From Pipra filicauda (Eukaryota > Chordata > Aves > Passeriformes > Pipridae), in assembly GCF_003945595.2 (NCBI RefSeq), contig NW_024104998.1:823224-887223 (forward strand): 64,000 bases of DNA, given 5' to 3'. Both the position numbers and the translations under genes were made by a program. The notes beneath the pieces were generated by a model that was given only the letters and a program-made list of their open reading frames with translations, was not told where the DNA came from and did no database searches. Below, in pieces: positions 12,706 to 26,125 of this stretch. Each line of letters begins with the position of its first letter. Within the stretch, counting starts at the first letter, position 1.

Positions 12706-13915
12706 TGTCATGGTTTGAGATAGTCCCAAAATCCAATTCCCTAGCTCCATCCCCCCTCCCACATCTCAACCTAATGTGAGAGAGGTTTTTCCAGACAAAA
12801 CACACCAGACTCCAAAGTGGGGGAAAGGGAATATATTACAATGACTGTACAAATAAATATAACATCACATTATACACATGATCACAACTATCTCTACCAT
12901 GACATATGTATTTACAATGGATCAAATCTCTTCTCCCCTCCAAATAAAAGTCCAGGAGGGAAAGAAGGACAGATCCCTTCCAGTCTCTGAACAGCAGCAT
13001 CTTCTAAGGCAGCAGGTTTCTTCTCATCTCATGCAGCAGTTGATAGCTGGCTTTCTGCCAGCATCCACGAGGGAGGTATTCAAGCTCCCCCGGCCCCATC
13101 ACCTCACAACCGAGGGGTCTTCCGTGGACTTCGTAACCCCAGACAAGGTCGTTTCACCACGTCATATCACGAAGACACAGGGGGGTCTTCGTGACGGTCT
13201 GGTATCTCTTGCAGGGCCTCTGTGCCCTGTCTCTCAGGCTGCCACCGTGGCAGCAGTGCGAGGGGGGGGGAAGCCAAGGTCAACTCCCCCTGCATTCCTC
13301 TCGGAGCTCTCTAGCTCCTTTCTACAGTGCATGTCGCACTTCAAGGCTCTTTCAAGTAAAAGTCCATCATCTTCCTCCTTCCAGGAGGTCTCAAAGGAGT
13401 TTTGGGGATCTGGTATCAGTCTTACCCCCAAGAACTCTGTAGCTCTCAGCTGCTGGCTCTCCTTTCCTCGACTCTCCTTCCAGGAGTCTCCTCTGCAGTG
13501 CTGCATGTTGCTTCTGCTGCTTCTTCAGTTCAGGTCCTTATCTCTGGCTCTCTGCCACTGTTTCTCTGGTCAGCGTCGGCTGCTGCTCTGCGCCCATGGA
13601 GAAAACATCTCCCGGCATACTACAGGCACCTAGCCCAGCTTTATGCTGTTCCAGGTCCCTGCAGCCCCCAGCCAGGGCTGGGAGGGGGCCAGAGGGCCCA
13701 AGGGGCTCAGAGCCCCTTCCTCGTGGCTCTACAACATGGCCACCTCTCCTACAACAACCAAAACTACAACTCTTCTTTTCCGGTCTGGTTGTGATATGTT
13801 TACATTTCTGCAGGAGCGTCCATTGGGCAGAACTTCAAAACTTCCAGGGGTTTCCACCCCTTGGGGTCTACCACTTCTCTTAGCCTCTGGGGAAAACAAG
13901 GTTCAAACCACTACA
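12706..13915. mobile_element. Probable solo LTR of an avian endogenous retrovirus (~1.2 kb)
   Basis: The block begins TGTCATGGTTTGA and ends with TCAAACCACTACA. The ends are inverted copies matching at 11 of 13 positions, with the TG...CA termini expected of an LTR. Composition changes abruptly at both borders, and the interior from about 13060 is GC- and CpG-rich with long CT-rich runs. A TATA-like/AATAAA cluster lies near 12828-12860 and a second AATAAA near 12943. I cannot settle orientation. No gag, pol or env similarity is visible, so only an LTR is present. An open frame of 251 codons (12878-13633) has Ser/Leu/Pro-rich low-complexity content and overlaps open frames in other phases, so I treat it as a by-product of composition. 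No target duplication is apparent, so a non-autonomous DNA element with inverted ends is an alternative. Confidence 0.6.
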
Positions 13916-15089
13916 ATATAAGCATTCAGACATCTGTGATTGTTGCCAGACAGTCCAAGCCTAGAGTAACAAGATGGGGTAGAAAAATGGAATGAATGCA
14001 TTTTTAGACCTGCCCCAACCCTGTTGTATTCTCACATCATAGATCTGAACTATTATCCAAATAAAGGTTCCCATTAATAATTTTTATTTAAGCTAATAAA
14101 TAATTATTTTTTTCACAAACATCAAAAGTATCCAATTTTAATTTTTTGTCAACCCAGCTAGGTGTTGGCAGGCCCACTGTGTTCAAACAATTTTCTTCAA
14201 TTAAATTTCCTACCTCTTTGAGATCTCCCATTTTAATTTATGACCCTTTACCCTATGCATATCTGTTATCCTTTTAATGACTAAGCAGTTCATAAACATT
14301 TGAGTATGTATCCAGTAGCATTAATTTGTTAGATATGATTTCTGTCTAGAAGAAACAAAGAGGATAAATCAGTCTCAGATTGAAGACTTCAACCAAATTT
14401 CCAGTTTCTCTCTCCAGTGTTTGGTTTTAAATACATCAGAAATTATGTAACATATCGTAAGGTAGGACCTAATGGGTGTAATTGTCATGGGTTTTGTGGA
14501 ATGAACACATGATAAATAACAGTCTAATATTTATTTTGTAATACAATCTACTATCCACTGAAGTGAGAGAAAATTCAATAAACCCATCAGACTTCAATGA
14601 AAAACTCAAGAGATGGAAAGTCCATCACTCCAATTTTCAAATGGTTGAAGTATTTTTTACCCTTATGGCTTTCTTTCTACGTTACATGTCTGGTTTCAGC
14701 TTCTAGTTACTGGTTTTTATTGTGCTTCTGCCACCTAGCTTAAGATTACCCTGTAATTAAACTACTATTCAATCTTCATTCTGAGAATCTAAACAGAGTT
14801 CTTGGAGTTCTTCTCTTCTACAGTATCTTCTCTGTAAATAATCTTTTCTCTATTCTCTGTAAGATTTCAAGATCTTCTCACAATATTACATCAGCCTAGA
14901 CTGAATATCATTTGTGATCTCAGAGATGAGAGGTAATATCCCTTTCCTCCTCCTATTAGTTACCTTTTTTCATGTGGGTATCCAAGAATTAAATCTTATT
15001 AGGGTCGTGTTCAGGTCTCATCTACCATAAGTCGCAATTTTCTTAGAACAAAAGTTTATGTCCTGAAGATGCTGCCTGTGCTCATTATT
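13916..15089. other. Gene-free stretch
   Basis: AT-rich with no supported gene or named repeat. Confidence 0.5.
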
Positions 15090-15535
15090 CATTGGAATAT
15101 TATTTTATACTTAGTTGTCTTAAAACACATTCTGGAGGAGATGTCCCAGTTTACTTGATGACTAATTATGGCTGCCTGTACTCATCAATATTAAAAGTCT
15201 ATTATTTTTTGTCATCTTCAAATTTTAAGAGCAGTGATTTTACATTTACTTGCAGATCATTTGTTAAAACGTTGAGTAGCACTGGGTCTTCATAGAATCC
15301 CACTGCAAGATCCACATTTGACAGTGATTCTCCTTTGACAAATACTTTTTGAAAACCATTTGATAGCCAACTTTTAATATGTGTTTTATTGATACTGCAT
15401 AGTGCTAGTGTCTCCAGCAGAATGTCATATGATATTAATAAAAAACTGTTAAAAGTCTAGATGTATTACATCTGTGTGGTTATCTTTATCAACCAAACTA
15501 GAATCTTATCAAAAAAGAGTATAATATTTGTTTGA
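15090..15535 (-). mobile_element. Ancient, heavily mutated CR1-type LINE fragment (RT region)
   Basis: Read on the minus strand and allowing for stops, the order of motifs resembles a CR1-family reverse transcriptase. A 'NHTDVIHLDF' stretch (the A motif, D then F) comes first, then a region like 'KLAIKWF', then 'KITALKI', standing where the FADD block belongs. Many stops and shifts interrupt it. Unlike the younger CR1 copies it has an AT-rich composition close to its surroundings, as expected for an old insertion that has drifted. Confidence 0.5.
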
Positions 15536-17575
15536 TGGACCATATTTAAAGGAGAAAAAAAAAGACAAAATCACTCTCATGTCAACAAGCATTAATTGTA
15601 TAACAGTTTTTCAATCCTCCTTTAATTGAATACCTCTTCAACTTTTCATGCCACTTAATCTAGCATACTGGTACCCTGTCAGCTCTGAGACATCACAGTG
15701 GAGAACGTCCCTGAAGTTTACCAGCTCTCTATCAAGTAATTATTATAGCAAATTTTAGACCTGTAGTCCTTATGAATGAACCAGCAATATTTTCTGATAA
15801 ATTGACCTGAAAAGCTTGATACTCTTGTTTGTTGGTTTGTTTGTTTGTTTCAAGAATTGATCAGATGAAAACGATTACAATCGGGTCATAATATTTCCAT
15901 CCATTTAAAAATACTTTCTCTTAAATCCTGGAGAGTAAAATCCTTCTTCCTCATTATAATTTTTAAACCTGAATACCAAGGGAAAAGTACTAAGAAATAT
16001 CTTTTACTTTGAAAATGTGAAATAGTTTTAAATTTGAAATAGTTTTAAGTGAATATACTAATCACCAGGAACTATTTCAGTTTCATCGATTAATATTTTT
16101 GTGAGAATTGTGGAAACTATTGGATGAATTCCGAACAAATTCAGTGATGTGATTGTTATCTCTTCATGGTAGATGAAAGAAGTTTAGAAAACTTCTTCAG
16201 TTTATTCCACTCTTTAAAATAATAGACATTTTTATATTACTGAATATGTAAAACTATTTAAGATTTCACTTTGCACTGGGTAGGAAAAACGATATCATGT
16301 ATTAGAGAAAAGGCTAAATTTCTTTTGGGAGTTTACATTAAGTGCCCTAAAAATACATTCCATTAGAAGGACTTTTTAAGACCAAATATGAATTTAATAA
16401 TAATGCAAAATAGTAAAAAAATATGATTGCAAAAACCTTCAAAATCTGACAATATAAAGAAAGAATAGGAGAAAATAAATGCAAATTAAAATGATGTTAC
16501 TTTAAAGGAACTTCTGTCTTAGGAGGCCTAATATCCCTACATGTCTAAATAATTAAACACAAGGTGCTTTTCCGAGATTAATGATGCATTTTACTTCAGT
16601 TCACAAGGCAATTGAAAGTACTAAGAGTATAACTGAAAAAAGAATTGTGGTTCATAAAAAAAATAAAATAATTCTGTGTAACCATGCCTAGTGTTTATGT
16701 CATCAGTTAAATTAAATGTGACAGGACCAGTAAGTCTGGAAATTTTCAGTATTTGTGAAGTTGCCTTGAAGAATTTTGTCACTTTAAAATTTCTTTCACC
16801 CTATTGCTGAAAAAAGCTGTCTCCATGTTAATCCATATGTATGTATACATATATAACCTTCCTATGAGGACGGTAATGCCTCTGTGATCTGGGTCACTTG
16901 TTCTCTCACTTTGGGAAAAGAATGCCAACTAGAGCACAGGAGTCCCTTTTTATCAACGCAGGTATGGGTGGAGAAGGAATTGACCTCTTCAGGGAATCAT
17001 GTTAAAGAGGCACTTCTGAAGGATTTTCGGTTGGGAAGTGCCTCACAGAGAATGTATATGTGGGGAAAAAGATAGGAAAAGGAACAGACAATTTTGGGAG
17101 CAGGGAAAAAGTATTTATAATATTTATGAAGATTGGCTATTGTTTTGAGATGACAAGCCAATTCTGAGTGGCTGCTGCAAAATTCAATCATAATCCATAC
17201 CAGATCATATCAAACTCCAAGCATACCAGTCATATAATTTGGTTATTGTAAATATACATAAATTATTATGAGGATTTGACACAGATTGGGATAAATATAC
17301 ATTTTATTATCATTGTCAGTAGTGCTATCGTGCTAAGTCCAAATGTGGAGGTCTCTACTCATCTGTTCTTCCCCACTCATCTGCTCATATGCTGGTAGCT
17401 CACGTGTCCCCCTCCCCTGCTGCAGTAGCTGGTTTTCTGCCTGCTTTAGTAAACTAAATAGGTCTTGGGCTTGAGCTCAGCCCATTCCCATAGGAGTTAA
17501 ATGCTAGTAAGCCTTCTGTCAGAGTTTTAGCCTGGCACAGTTGCTGCTTATACCTGGATAAGCTCTAAATGATGA
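15536..17575. other. Gene-free stretch with small repeats
   Basis: Contains a (GTTT)n run at about 15826-15850 and a 15-bp tandem duplication (gaaatagttttaa) at 16019-16050. No gene seen. Confidence 0.5.
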
Positions 17576-18067
17576 TTGAAGTTGAGGCTTGTTCCCAATA
17601 TCATTTACGGGCAAGATCACCTATTTTATGGTGCAAGGAAATTTAGGTATAGATGCCATGGCAATTTCTTGTGGGACAGAAGACAGTCACTGACCCCAGC
17701 GTTTACGAGAACAACTACTCTTCCTCTCTTCTGGGATCTACCTGTAAAATCAGGCAACAAGAAGTGGAGTTATGCAATGTGTCCAAACACTATGGGTCTC
17801 ACCTTCTCCTGCCCACTGGTATGCCTTATCCAAGTGCAGGTGCATGCCTGGGCTGCCTCTGGCACCAAGTGGTACACTCACAGCTTTGCTCAGCAACAGT
17901 GCACAAATACACTGTTCAGAAACAGGGACCTCCAGGTTTACAATTCTACAGAAATTCAGGAAGAGCAAAACACATTGCAGTGCTCTCAGGTGCAGATCTG
18001 CAAAAGTGAGGACAATTGCAGGGTCAATGATAATCCAGAGATAAAAACTGCAGGAAGACAACACTGA
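17576..18067. other. Stop-poor segment, unrecognised
   Basis: Four overlapping frames on both strands are open for 90 to 163 codons (the longest is plus strand, 17576-18067). Openness in several frames at once points to low stop density rather than selection on one protein. The predicted products have no domain, signal peptide or membrane segment that I recognise. The segment is less AT-rich than its surroundings and could be an old unclassified repeat or LTR remnant. Confidence 0.2.
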
Positions 18068-21000
18068 GAAGCACCAAGACCCAAGCAGAAGACACAGACA
18101 TAGATATGTTTACTCAAGATCACGCAAGAACCCTAGACTAGGAAATTCTGGGAAGAGAACCTGGATTGTGGGAATTAGCCTCGCAATCATCATAAATTAT
18201 CCCTCCTTTGCATAGTCCCTATAAGAATAAGAATTGCATGAAATATTACAAGAAGGATTAAGTGTATCAAGAGTATATGTCCTTGTCCTACATAAGCTGA
18301 TCTTAACAACAAGAATACAGGCAAATATATTAAAAACTTTCCCCATTCAAGTTGCCCGAGTACATCATGTTGAATCAAATTCGTTGTTACTGCAAGTACA
18401 TTTGAAGCACAAGACAAGTTTCTCTTTGTAAATTTTTAAACCCTCCACCTTCTCTCTGTAATAATTAGATCAAAAAGATGAAACACAATGCATGCGTCTT
18501 TCAGTTAAATGGCCCATTTATCTCCCAAGTTAAAAATAACCAACCCACTATATAACTTTTATTTCAGGAATTTTTTTCACTTCTTCAATGAAAGTCAAAT
18601 AATACATCATTCTCTGAATGACACCATATAAAAGACTATCCAAAATGACTTATGATTCTACAACCATTTGTTTCATAGCAATGAAGACAAAATTAGGAGA
18701 CTTTGAACACTTTACAATAAAACTTCAACACTAAAGTTTTCTCTCAAATGTAGTAGTGCTTAATTTATAACTTCCTAATGTGCTTGAAATCCATTTAAGA
18801 AGAAAGTCTTAAATTTATAGGCACATATCTAATAATGAGATTTAACTCTGAGCATGGAAGAACTGTCATTACAGCTATTATTAGCTGTAAAAATTACAAT
18901 TATATAGCAGATGCATCATACACAGTAACCTTGGGCGAGCCTCTGCTGTGGAATTTTGCAGTATTTTCTCACTTTTCAGACATCACTGTGAGTGTTTAGT
19001 GAAGAAGAGCTCACACAAAAATGCAGCCAAGTTCCTACCCTGGAGACTCAGCGGACCAGAGGTGCAGGATACACTATGGTTCTGTGAACTGCACTGACAG
19101 GAACTAAGCCAGCTTCTGCCATCCTATGGCTGGATCTGCCATACAGTGAGACAAAAGACTGGGCTCTCCTCATTTGACCACATTTTAAAGGCAGCCCTTT
19201 GGAATAAGTGTCATCAGAAAGGATAGGGTACTGCCGTGAAAAAAAAAAAACAACAGGGCATGTGGAGATCAGATATCTTCCTTGTGTGGGATTTCCATAA
19301 CCGCAGCCAGGATGTTTCCCACACTTGTTTTGGGCTCCTTTCTAATGCAATCTTATCTATGATCCCACGTATAAACTATGAACGACTCCTGCAGGATCCA
19401 GAACTGAAAGTGGTGATGTCCCCATGTTGGGTATGTTCCAGATCTGTAATAGAAAAGTGTAGTCATTATTGAAGGCAAACAGTGCTTGCTGAGAGTCCTT
19501 AGTGACTGCATGTTCAGTAACAAACATTTCTGTATTCACATTGTCAGAATTGCTCCCACCACGTATTAATCTTTCACCAGAAATTTTATCCTTTTCATCT
19601 CTAACTGCAGTGCTCTCTATTAAGAAGTACTCATAAGAAGGTATCGTTACAAGCACTTCTTGAAAGGGCAACCTAAGAAAGTAGTTTTTCTCAAGTTAGA
19701 CTAAACTATTTGTTGAATAAATTAGAAGCTGATAGCACCCACACCTAAGCAAGAGAGCAACTTGAAACATCTTTGGTGAATTCCAGAACTCCCATTGGTC
19801 TTAATTAGAACAACTGAAAGAAATTTAATTTCAATGAGCTGATGAAAGAAGCTGCTGTCACAATCAGTCAGGCTCTTGGAGTTCAGTTTACAACTTTTTC
19901 GGTAATAAACAGTCTCATACAGAAGATATTGTTTCCATGAAAAATATGTGTGTCTTTTCTTTTTCATTATGAGACCAGAACATGTGCTGAAACTTGTTTT
20001 ATTTCTGGGTAAAGTTTCTTTGTTTTATCAAGCAGAAACAAAATTTAATAAACAATCTATGAAGAAAATAACTACACTTTTTAAAAAATTAAAAAGGCCT
20101 ACTAAATAATCTTCTAGTAATTGGCAATTCTAGACATTTAATTTCTTGGATACCTATATGCTGCAAAAGAAATGTCCTAAATATCTTTGGAGGACCTTCA
20201 AGAATCTTGTATATGTATTTTGATGTTACAGGAACTTATTTTTGAGATGTTAAAATGCAGCTGGTGTGAGAATTACTTTTTTTTAATCTTTGACTTCTTC
20301 AGTCAAAGCACTTTCTTTTTTCATGTAACTTTATTTCTTCACAATAAACAAAGACAGAATTTGAAATGTACATGAAACGTAATCTGCTGTGTTTTGACCG
20401 CTTACAATGGATTTTCCATGGAATCAACTACTTTGGTAAAATGAGAAAGATTAAGTCAGCAGAGATGTGACATGCAATGTTACCTTATTTAATCTGCAAA
20501 GAACTTACACTCCAGTGCTATATAGATTATTAGAAAAAATAATTTCATAGGAAATTCCCTCTTAAGCCACACAAAAATTTTAATAAATTCATCTAAAATT
20601 CAGAAGAGCCAGGATGATTATTTAGAGCATGGAAGATGCAGATTTCAATTTCTTTTTCCCTTTCATTTGCAGTAAAGAGTAGAAACTGAAAAACAAAAGC
20701 TGCCTTTTTAGAGTATAATCACAAATTCTCCAGAGGTGGCCACAGACTCCTCCCATTTTAGAAACAGAAAGTAGCAATGTAGTAATCCAGTGAGAGTCAG
20801 GACAATGTAATCCAGTGAGAGGTAATGGACATGGGAGTAGGTTTTTGCACTCTGAATGTTCTGAGTAGATTCAGAAACAGTGACCTTACCATCTTGCTCA
20901 GTAAGGGCCATGAGGACTTACTCATGGAAAATTTGAATGCAAAAGTTTACTCCAGTGTCAGCAGAAGAAAGCCTCAAGACTAAGCCCCTGGTGTAACTAC

Positions 21001-22260
21001 CTTAACACAGATAGCTGGAACGACACTTGTCCCTTAGATTTCAAGTTATCTAGAGAATCTCTCTAGCTACTTCTATTGCTGTTTTAATTCCATAGTAAAA
21101 TACATTTAAAAATCTGACCCTTACCAGTTATATTAGTTATTATATTATTATCATACCTTTTACAAGGTAATATAGTAATATATATTTAAAAAGTCAGTGG
21201 TTTCTTCCTACTATCTTCCCACATATGTGGTCAAATCATGTATTGAATTAGAGATTATTTCAGGTTATAGATAAAATAAATAATATAACTGTTGTGTCTA
21301 CACATATTTTTTTGAAGTGTCACGTTCACATTTACACTTGCAAAAGTCAAATTCTACCTGCTTCTGCAAATTCAAAATATGTGTTTTCGCATTTTTCTTG
21401 ATTTCAACTTCAAACACAAATCAGCCTCAATATACAGCTCAGATTTGAATAATCAGAAGCAGAAGAAATTCTGAAATGTTCTTTGCAGAACTTGCAATGT
21501 ATAAATATTTGGTTAAATATGGCACAGAAGACCAGGAAGCTAAACCTTCAGGATTGCATGGAGTTTCACCAAAGGATGAAGAACGTGGTCTGTAAGAGCT
21601 CCAATGAAGGGCTGTTTTTGAATATTTTGTAGAAAACATACTCGTGGCCCAAGGAAGGTGTACAACAAAGAGGTCAGTACAGTACAAGATATTTCCTAAT
21701 GTCCTTATGTGAATCAAGAATAACTGCCAGTGTTTAATAGGACTTCTCTCTGTCTTGGTTGTAGTCACACTTCTGTACAACTAGGAGAAAATTTCACATG
21801 CTGTGGAGATTATGTACACGCAATTCACACTGTTCTTGTTTTTCTCAAATATGGATTAAGGAAAAATGCAGAGGAACCAGAACATCAAAAGGCCAATGAT
21901 CTTTTACCTGTTATCCAAAGGAATACAGGCCAAAAAAGATCCTCAAAAGAAGCAACCAACCAAAAAAAAAAAGACCATAAAACCCGTAAGGAGGAAAAAG
22001 AACTAAAGAACCATAAGAAGAATGTAATGAAACTGCGTTTCAAGAATGTAATGAACTAGCTTGGATATGTCCCTATTTGAAATGTTTTTACAAGGACATC
22101 CTTGTTACCAGAGTGGAAAAAAATCGTAAATGTTAACTAGAAATCACTTTCCTTCATCCCATATTTTTCCCCTTAGTAAATGAAGACAGGATGAACAGCT
22201 AAAATTACTAATTGGTTTACTGATCAGTTGTAGCTTGTTTGATTGATTTGCAATTAATTC
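18068..22260. other. Gene-free stretch
   Basis: No supported gene. Contains an imperfect tandem duplication near 20776-20826 built on 'taatccagtgagag'. Confidence 0.5.
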
Positions 22261-22283
22261 TGGTTTGTGGTGCATAGAAGAGG

Positions 22284-22301
22284 AAGGTTGGCGCCAACCT
22301 T
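22284..22301. repeat. 18-bp perfect palindrome with GGCGCC core
   Basis: AAGGTTGGC is followed directly by its reverse complement GCCAACCTT. The centre TTGGCGCCAA resembles abutting NFI half-sites or a symmetrical E2F-type site. It stands out in a CpG-poor region. Regulatory function is inference only. Confidence 0.5.
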
Positions 22302-25300
22302 TGAGGCAGCTGATACTCAATATCCTCCAAGAGAGCTGTGGGTCAGAATATCAATAATCTGTTTTGAAGCAGCTCCTGAATGTATTGAGACTGCGTCTTG
22401 TGCATTTGTAAGAGTTCCAGGGAATAAAAAGAAATCTGAATTTGTTAATAAATATACCTTTCAGTGAAGACCAGACATTTTTAACCTTACAATTAATATG
22501 TAGCGCCATTCCAACTTCAGAAAAGTATAAGAATTTTCCATAATCTGTAATACTATTGGTGCTTTTAGTGGCACTTGCTTATTTCACAATATTCACTTTT
22601 TCAGGTTCTTTGCAGGTAAATGGCAACTTTAAATTAAAAGACATTACACGTTTTACTTAACTAATATTCAAAATTCACAGTAAAGTAACCCTGATAAGAA
22701 CACTTGCGCATGCACAATGTCTGAAAGATAGATCACTTATTTTGATACATGCAGGGCCACATTTAGAGTACAGATCATTTGTTTCAGTTAAGAAAAAAGT
22801 TCCTCTAATTAGGAAAGAAAAAAAAGAATATATCTGAAGACAGAATCAGAATCCAAGCACAGATTAGTAAAAATGGAGTCAAGAGGAATCTCATGTTCAT
22901 AATTCATATCTTTCCCTCCTCTTTGGTCATGTTTGTAACATTAGATATTTTCTTTTAAGAACCTGATTTAAGTTCAGTTTAATATTCACTTGCTGAAAAC
23001 ATCCTTTCCTGGATGCCTTTTACACTTTGCATCACTTTCTACCTAAAGTGATTTTCCAGAAAAAATAATGGCAGTCTTTTACTCTGATAGTGTAGATTGC
23101 TTATGTGCCTCCTATCATTAGTGTAAGCATCCTATTCCCTGGCCCAATATGCAAATTTTTCCTTTAGTTTCCTGAACTTTGCTCATTTAATATAAAAATT
23201 CCTGAATTTTTTCTACAAAATGTATCCTCCTCTGTAGCTTTTCATGAAATTTCCAGGTATCTTTATTACATTTTACTGATATGTTGAAGACAAGTGAAAT
23301 TTTTCTGAAATTGGTTTTTCATTTTCGTTCTTTTTTTCTGTTCAAAGCTGAAAGGAATATCTAATGATTTGATTTTATGTGGAAAACATGTTAAGAAATT
23401 ATATTGATCCCTCTTATTGTACTATAAATGCATTTTAATGCATACAAAGACTAATTTTAAGTATTCTTTGTTTCAACATCTGTGCAAACGGTGTAATTTA
23501 TAACATGAAAGTGCAACTTATTTTAACTTATAGAAAAATATTTTTCAAACATCTATTTGAAGATATCTTGCAGACGTGTTTATGTAGCGTCAAACATACA
23601 AAGGGGATAGGGACAGAGGAAATGAATGGCTATTCACTATTTTTTTGAGCCCCCAATAAATAAAACACCTGATTAAAGCTGTAGAAGAGAAGTGATAAGG
23701 AAAGCTGAACTGAGTTTCCATGCTACTTAAGACTTCAGCTTTTCACTGTAAGCATGATCTTGTTTCAAACTGTGAATGAGTTAAAACTGCATGTTAGTGG
23801 CCGCATTGGAGATACCGTAATAGTGGTGGATCATTCCCGTGAGAAAGACAAGCAAGGCTTGTGTGACTCCTGTGTAAGAGAGCTATCTGTCACAGATTTC
23901 ACTTTATCTGATTGAGACTCCTTAGCTGTTGCTTTACTTGCATACTTCTCTATATCCAGACCTTTTGCATCTACAAGCTGCCAGCAGGGGAGTAAAAAAA
24001 CCCTTCTTCTGATGAGATAGCATTGAGATCTTTGTGGCTTTTTGTCTCAGCATTTAAACATTGGATTTAATTGGCTGACATCTGAACTTTGAAAGAATCC
24101 TAATTCTTATGGGAGGTGTGTTTTTTCACTGTATTTCATAACCTTTCCGTCATTTCACATTTCTTACCCCATTAGCCCTGTATGCGGACAGTCTGCCAAA
24201 ATATCTTTAGATCTTTTGTCTGATAGACTGGCAGAACGCTTGTATATTTTTGTTGTTCATAGTCAAAGCTTTCATGATGATTTTGATAAATAAAACAATA
24301 GTGAGGAGATCAGTTCAAATCATTAAAATGTAAAATTAAAACAATAAAAGCTGTTGAGACTTTTATCCATTTCTTTTTCCTAGTGTTTGATTTTGATCTT
24401 CATAGAGGTTTGACAGGGGTTTTTTGTTTGTTTTTGTGTGTTTTTTTTTTTTTTAACCATGCAAGCAATTTAAGATGAGGAGCACATAATTCACTACTGA
24501 ATAAAATGACCTTCACTACAAGACAGTTTGTGGGCCACGTGCTCACTTGGGAAAGTACAAAACATACTTATGTTTGAAAACCAGATTGTGAACAGGTTTT
24601 GTTCTACATCTCCAGCACACACCTGTGCATGCATCATCAGCAGCTGAAATTGCTAGCTCCAGACAGCTGTCCAAAACAATTTCTGTAAAACTCACTTTTG
24701 ATATTGGAGTAGATATAACTGCCATCATTGTCTTCACTGATTTATGGAAGGAGTGGGATTCTGCTTTTACTCTCGCACCTCTTACCAGACCACAAATTCA
24801 GAAAGTAACAACATTACCCTCATTTGCTGATCTGTTATGAATGTGCATGGTTTTATGGTGAGAGTAATGCAGGAAGACAAAAAAGCAACCTGAAGAAGAA
24901 AGGAGAAATTGAGGTTGTTACGGACCTCGACTCTATTGTTTATGATTGTATCTGTAAAATTTATGGGTTTACTACTTCTTTGTAATGTATTTACTCAAGG
25001 AAGCATTGTTATAAATCATCTGTTTTCCAATATGAACGTATGTTTTTCATCCTAATCTCTAGCTGAATTCACTGAGGCAAGAAAGAGCCAAATGACGAGC
25101 CCAGTGTTACATGATGAGTCATTGAATGAACCAAGTACAAGGATCCTCCTTGCCCATGGCCCTTTATATCAACAGGCTATAGGGTTTTGTGTTGCTTCTT
25201 TCATTTGCCTTTAAATCCAAAGTATTAGTTAGAAATGTCTTACATTAAATCTTAATCTGGCTCAGACAGTGAAAGCAAATACAGTGCTTGATACTGTCTG

Positions 25301-25474
25301 TTCATGTACTGGATATGTTTCCTCTTTTTCTCTGTGACACCCTTTCTGCTGAGATTTGTTTACTTGTCTCCATAAATCAGCATTCTCATCACATGTGGTA
25401 ATGAAGCCCTACAAGAGCCAGACAATATTTCCACAGCTGTTAAGTAGTTATCTAAAGATTTCTTTCTTTTGGGG
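22302..25474. other. Gene-free stretch
   Basis: No supported gene. A T-rich (TTTG)n-like tract lies at about 24418-24456. Confidence 0.5.
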
Positions 25475-25605
25475 CTTGATTCACCACTGGGTTTCCTCAG
25501 GTTTATACTGGCATAAGTCTAATGGGTTCAAACTGGCTGCAGTAAATCAAGGCACAGAACCAACCTGTGACCTGGTGTAAATCAGTGTAGGTCCACTGCG
25601 TTTGT
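25475..25605. mobile_element. Degenerate palindromic MITE remnant
   Basis: The pieces 'cttgattcaccactggg', 'ggtttatactggcataag' and 'ctggtgtaaatcagtgtagg' match, by memory of the family, the layout of a common sauropsid MITE in which 'tgattctcac...ttacactggtgtaa' occurs in both directions around a 'ccattgacttcaatgg' centre. The copy is very old and lacks clear target duplications. Confidence 0.4.
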
Positions 25606-26065
25606 ATGCAACAATCCTTAATTATACCAGCCAAAGCTCTATCCCTTGGAGTTCAGACAAGCCCAACCATGCATATGCTGTCATGCCGGGTTCAGCTGCA
25701 ATGACCAGGTATTCCCAGGTGGAGTGTTAGAGTTACACTTACAAAAATGAAAATCAGGTTTGATTAGAATGATAAAAGAGAGACATTTGTGTGTGTGATA
25801 GTTCTATTGTCATCTGTTTCTTTTTTCTCTGCAAAAACAGCACTGTCTTTCAGAGCTTCACTTCTGAGATTTCATCTGCAGCAGTAAGAAAACCACTGAC
25901 TGCAGACTAACAGAGGAGCAGATGTAAAATAAATCCTTTGGAAGACATTTAATGAATGTGAAAAGAAGAAACAAGATACCATATCTACACAAATTAAACA
26001 CAGTAAGCAACTCCATCTGTAGTCCTTAATGTTATCAATTAGGCTGTGAGCAGACAAAAACTTAG

Positions 26066-26125
26066 CCTTACACTTAGATCTGTAGGTCCACTGAAGTCAG
26101 AGGGACTAATCATATATAAAACTGG
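26066..26125. mobile_element. Possible second MITE scrap
   Basis: 'ggtccactgaagtcagagggact' resembles the 'ccattgaagtcaatggga' centre of the same sauropsid MITE group. It is very short, so the call is weak. Confidence 0.3.

Noticed and set aside
12878..13633. 251-codon open frame as a gene
   Set aside because: It lies wholly inside the LTR-like block, has low-complexity Ser/Leu/Pro-rich content, and overlaps several other open frames. No domain is recognisable.
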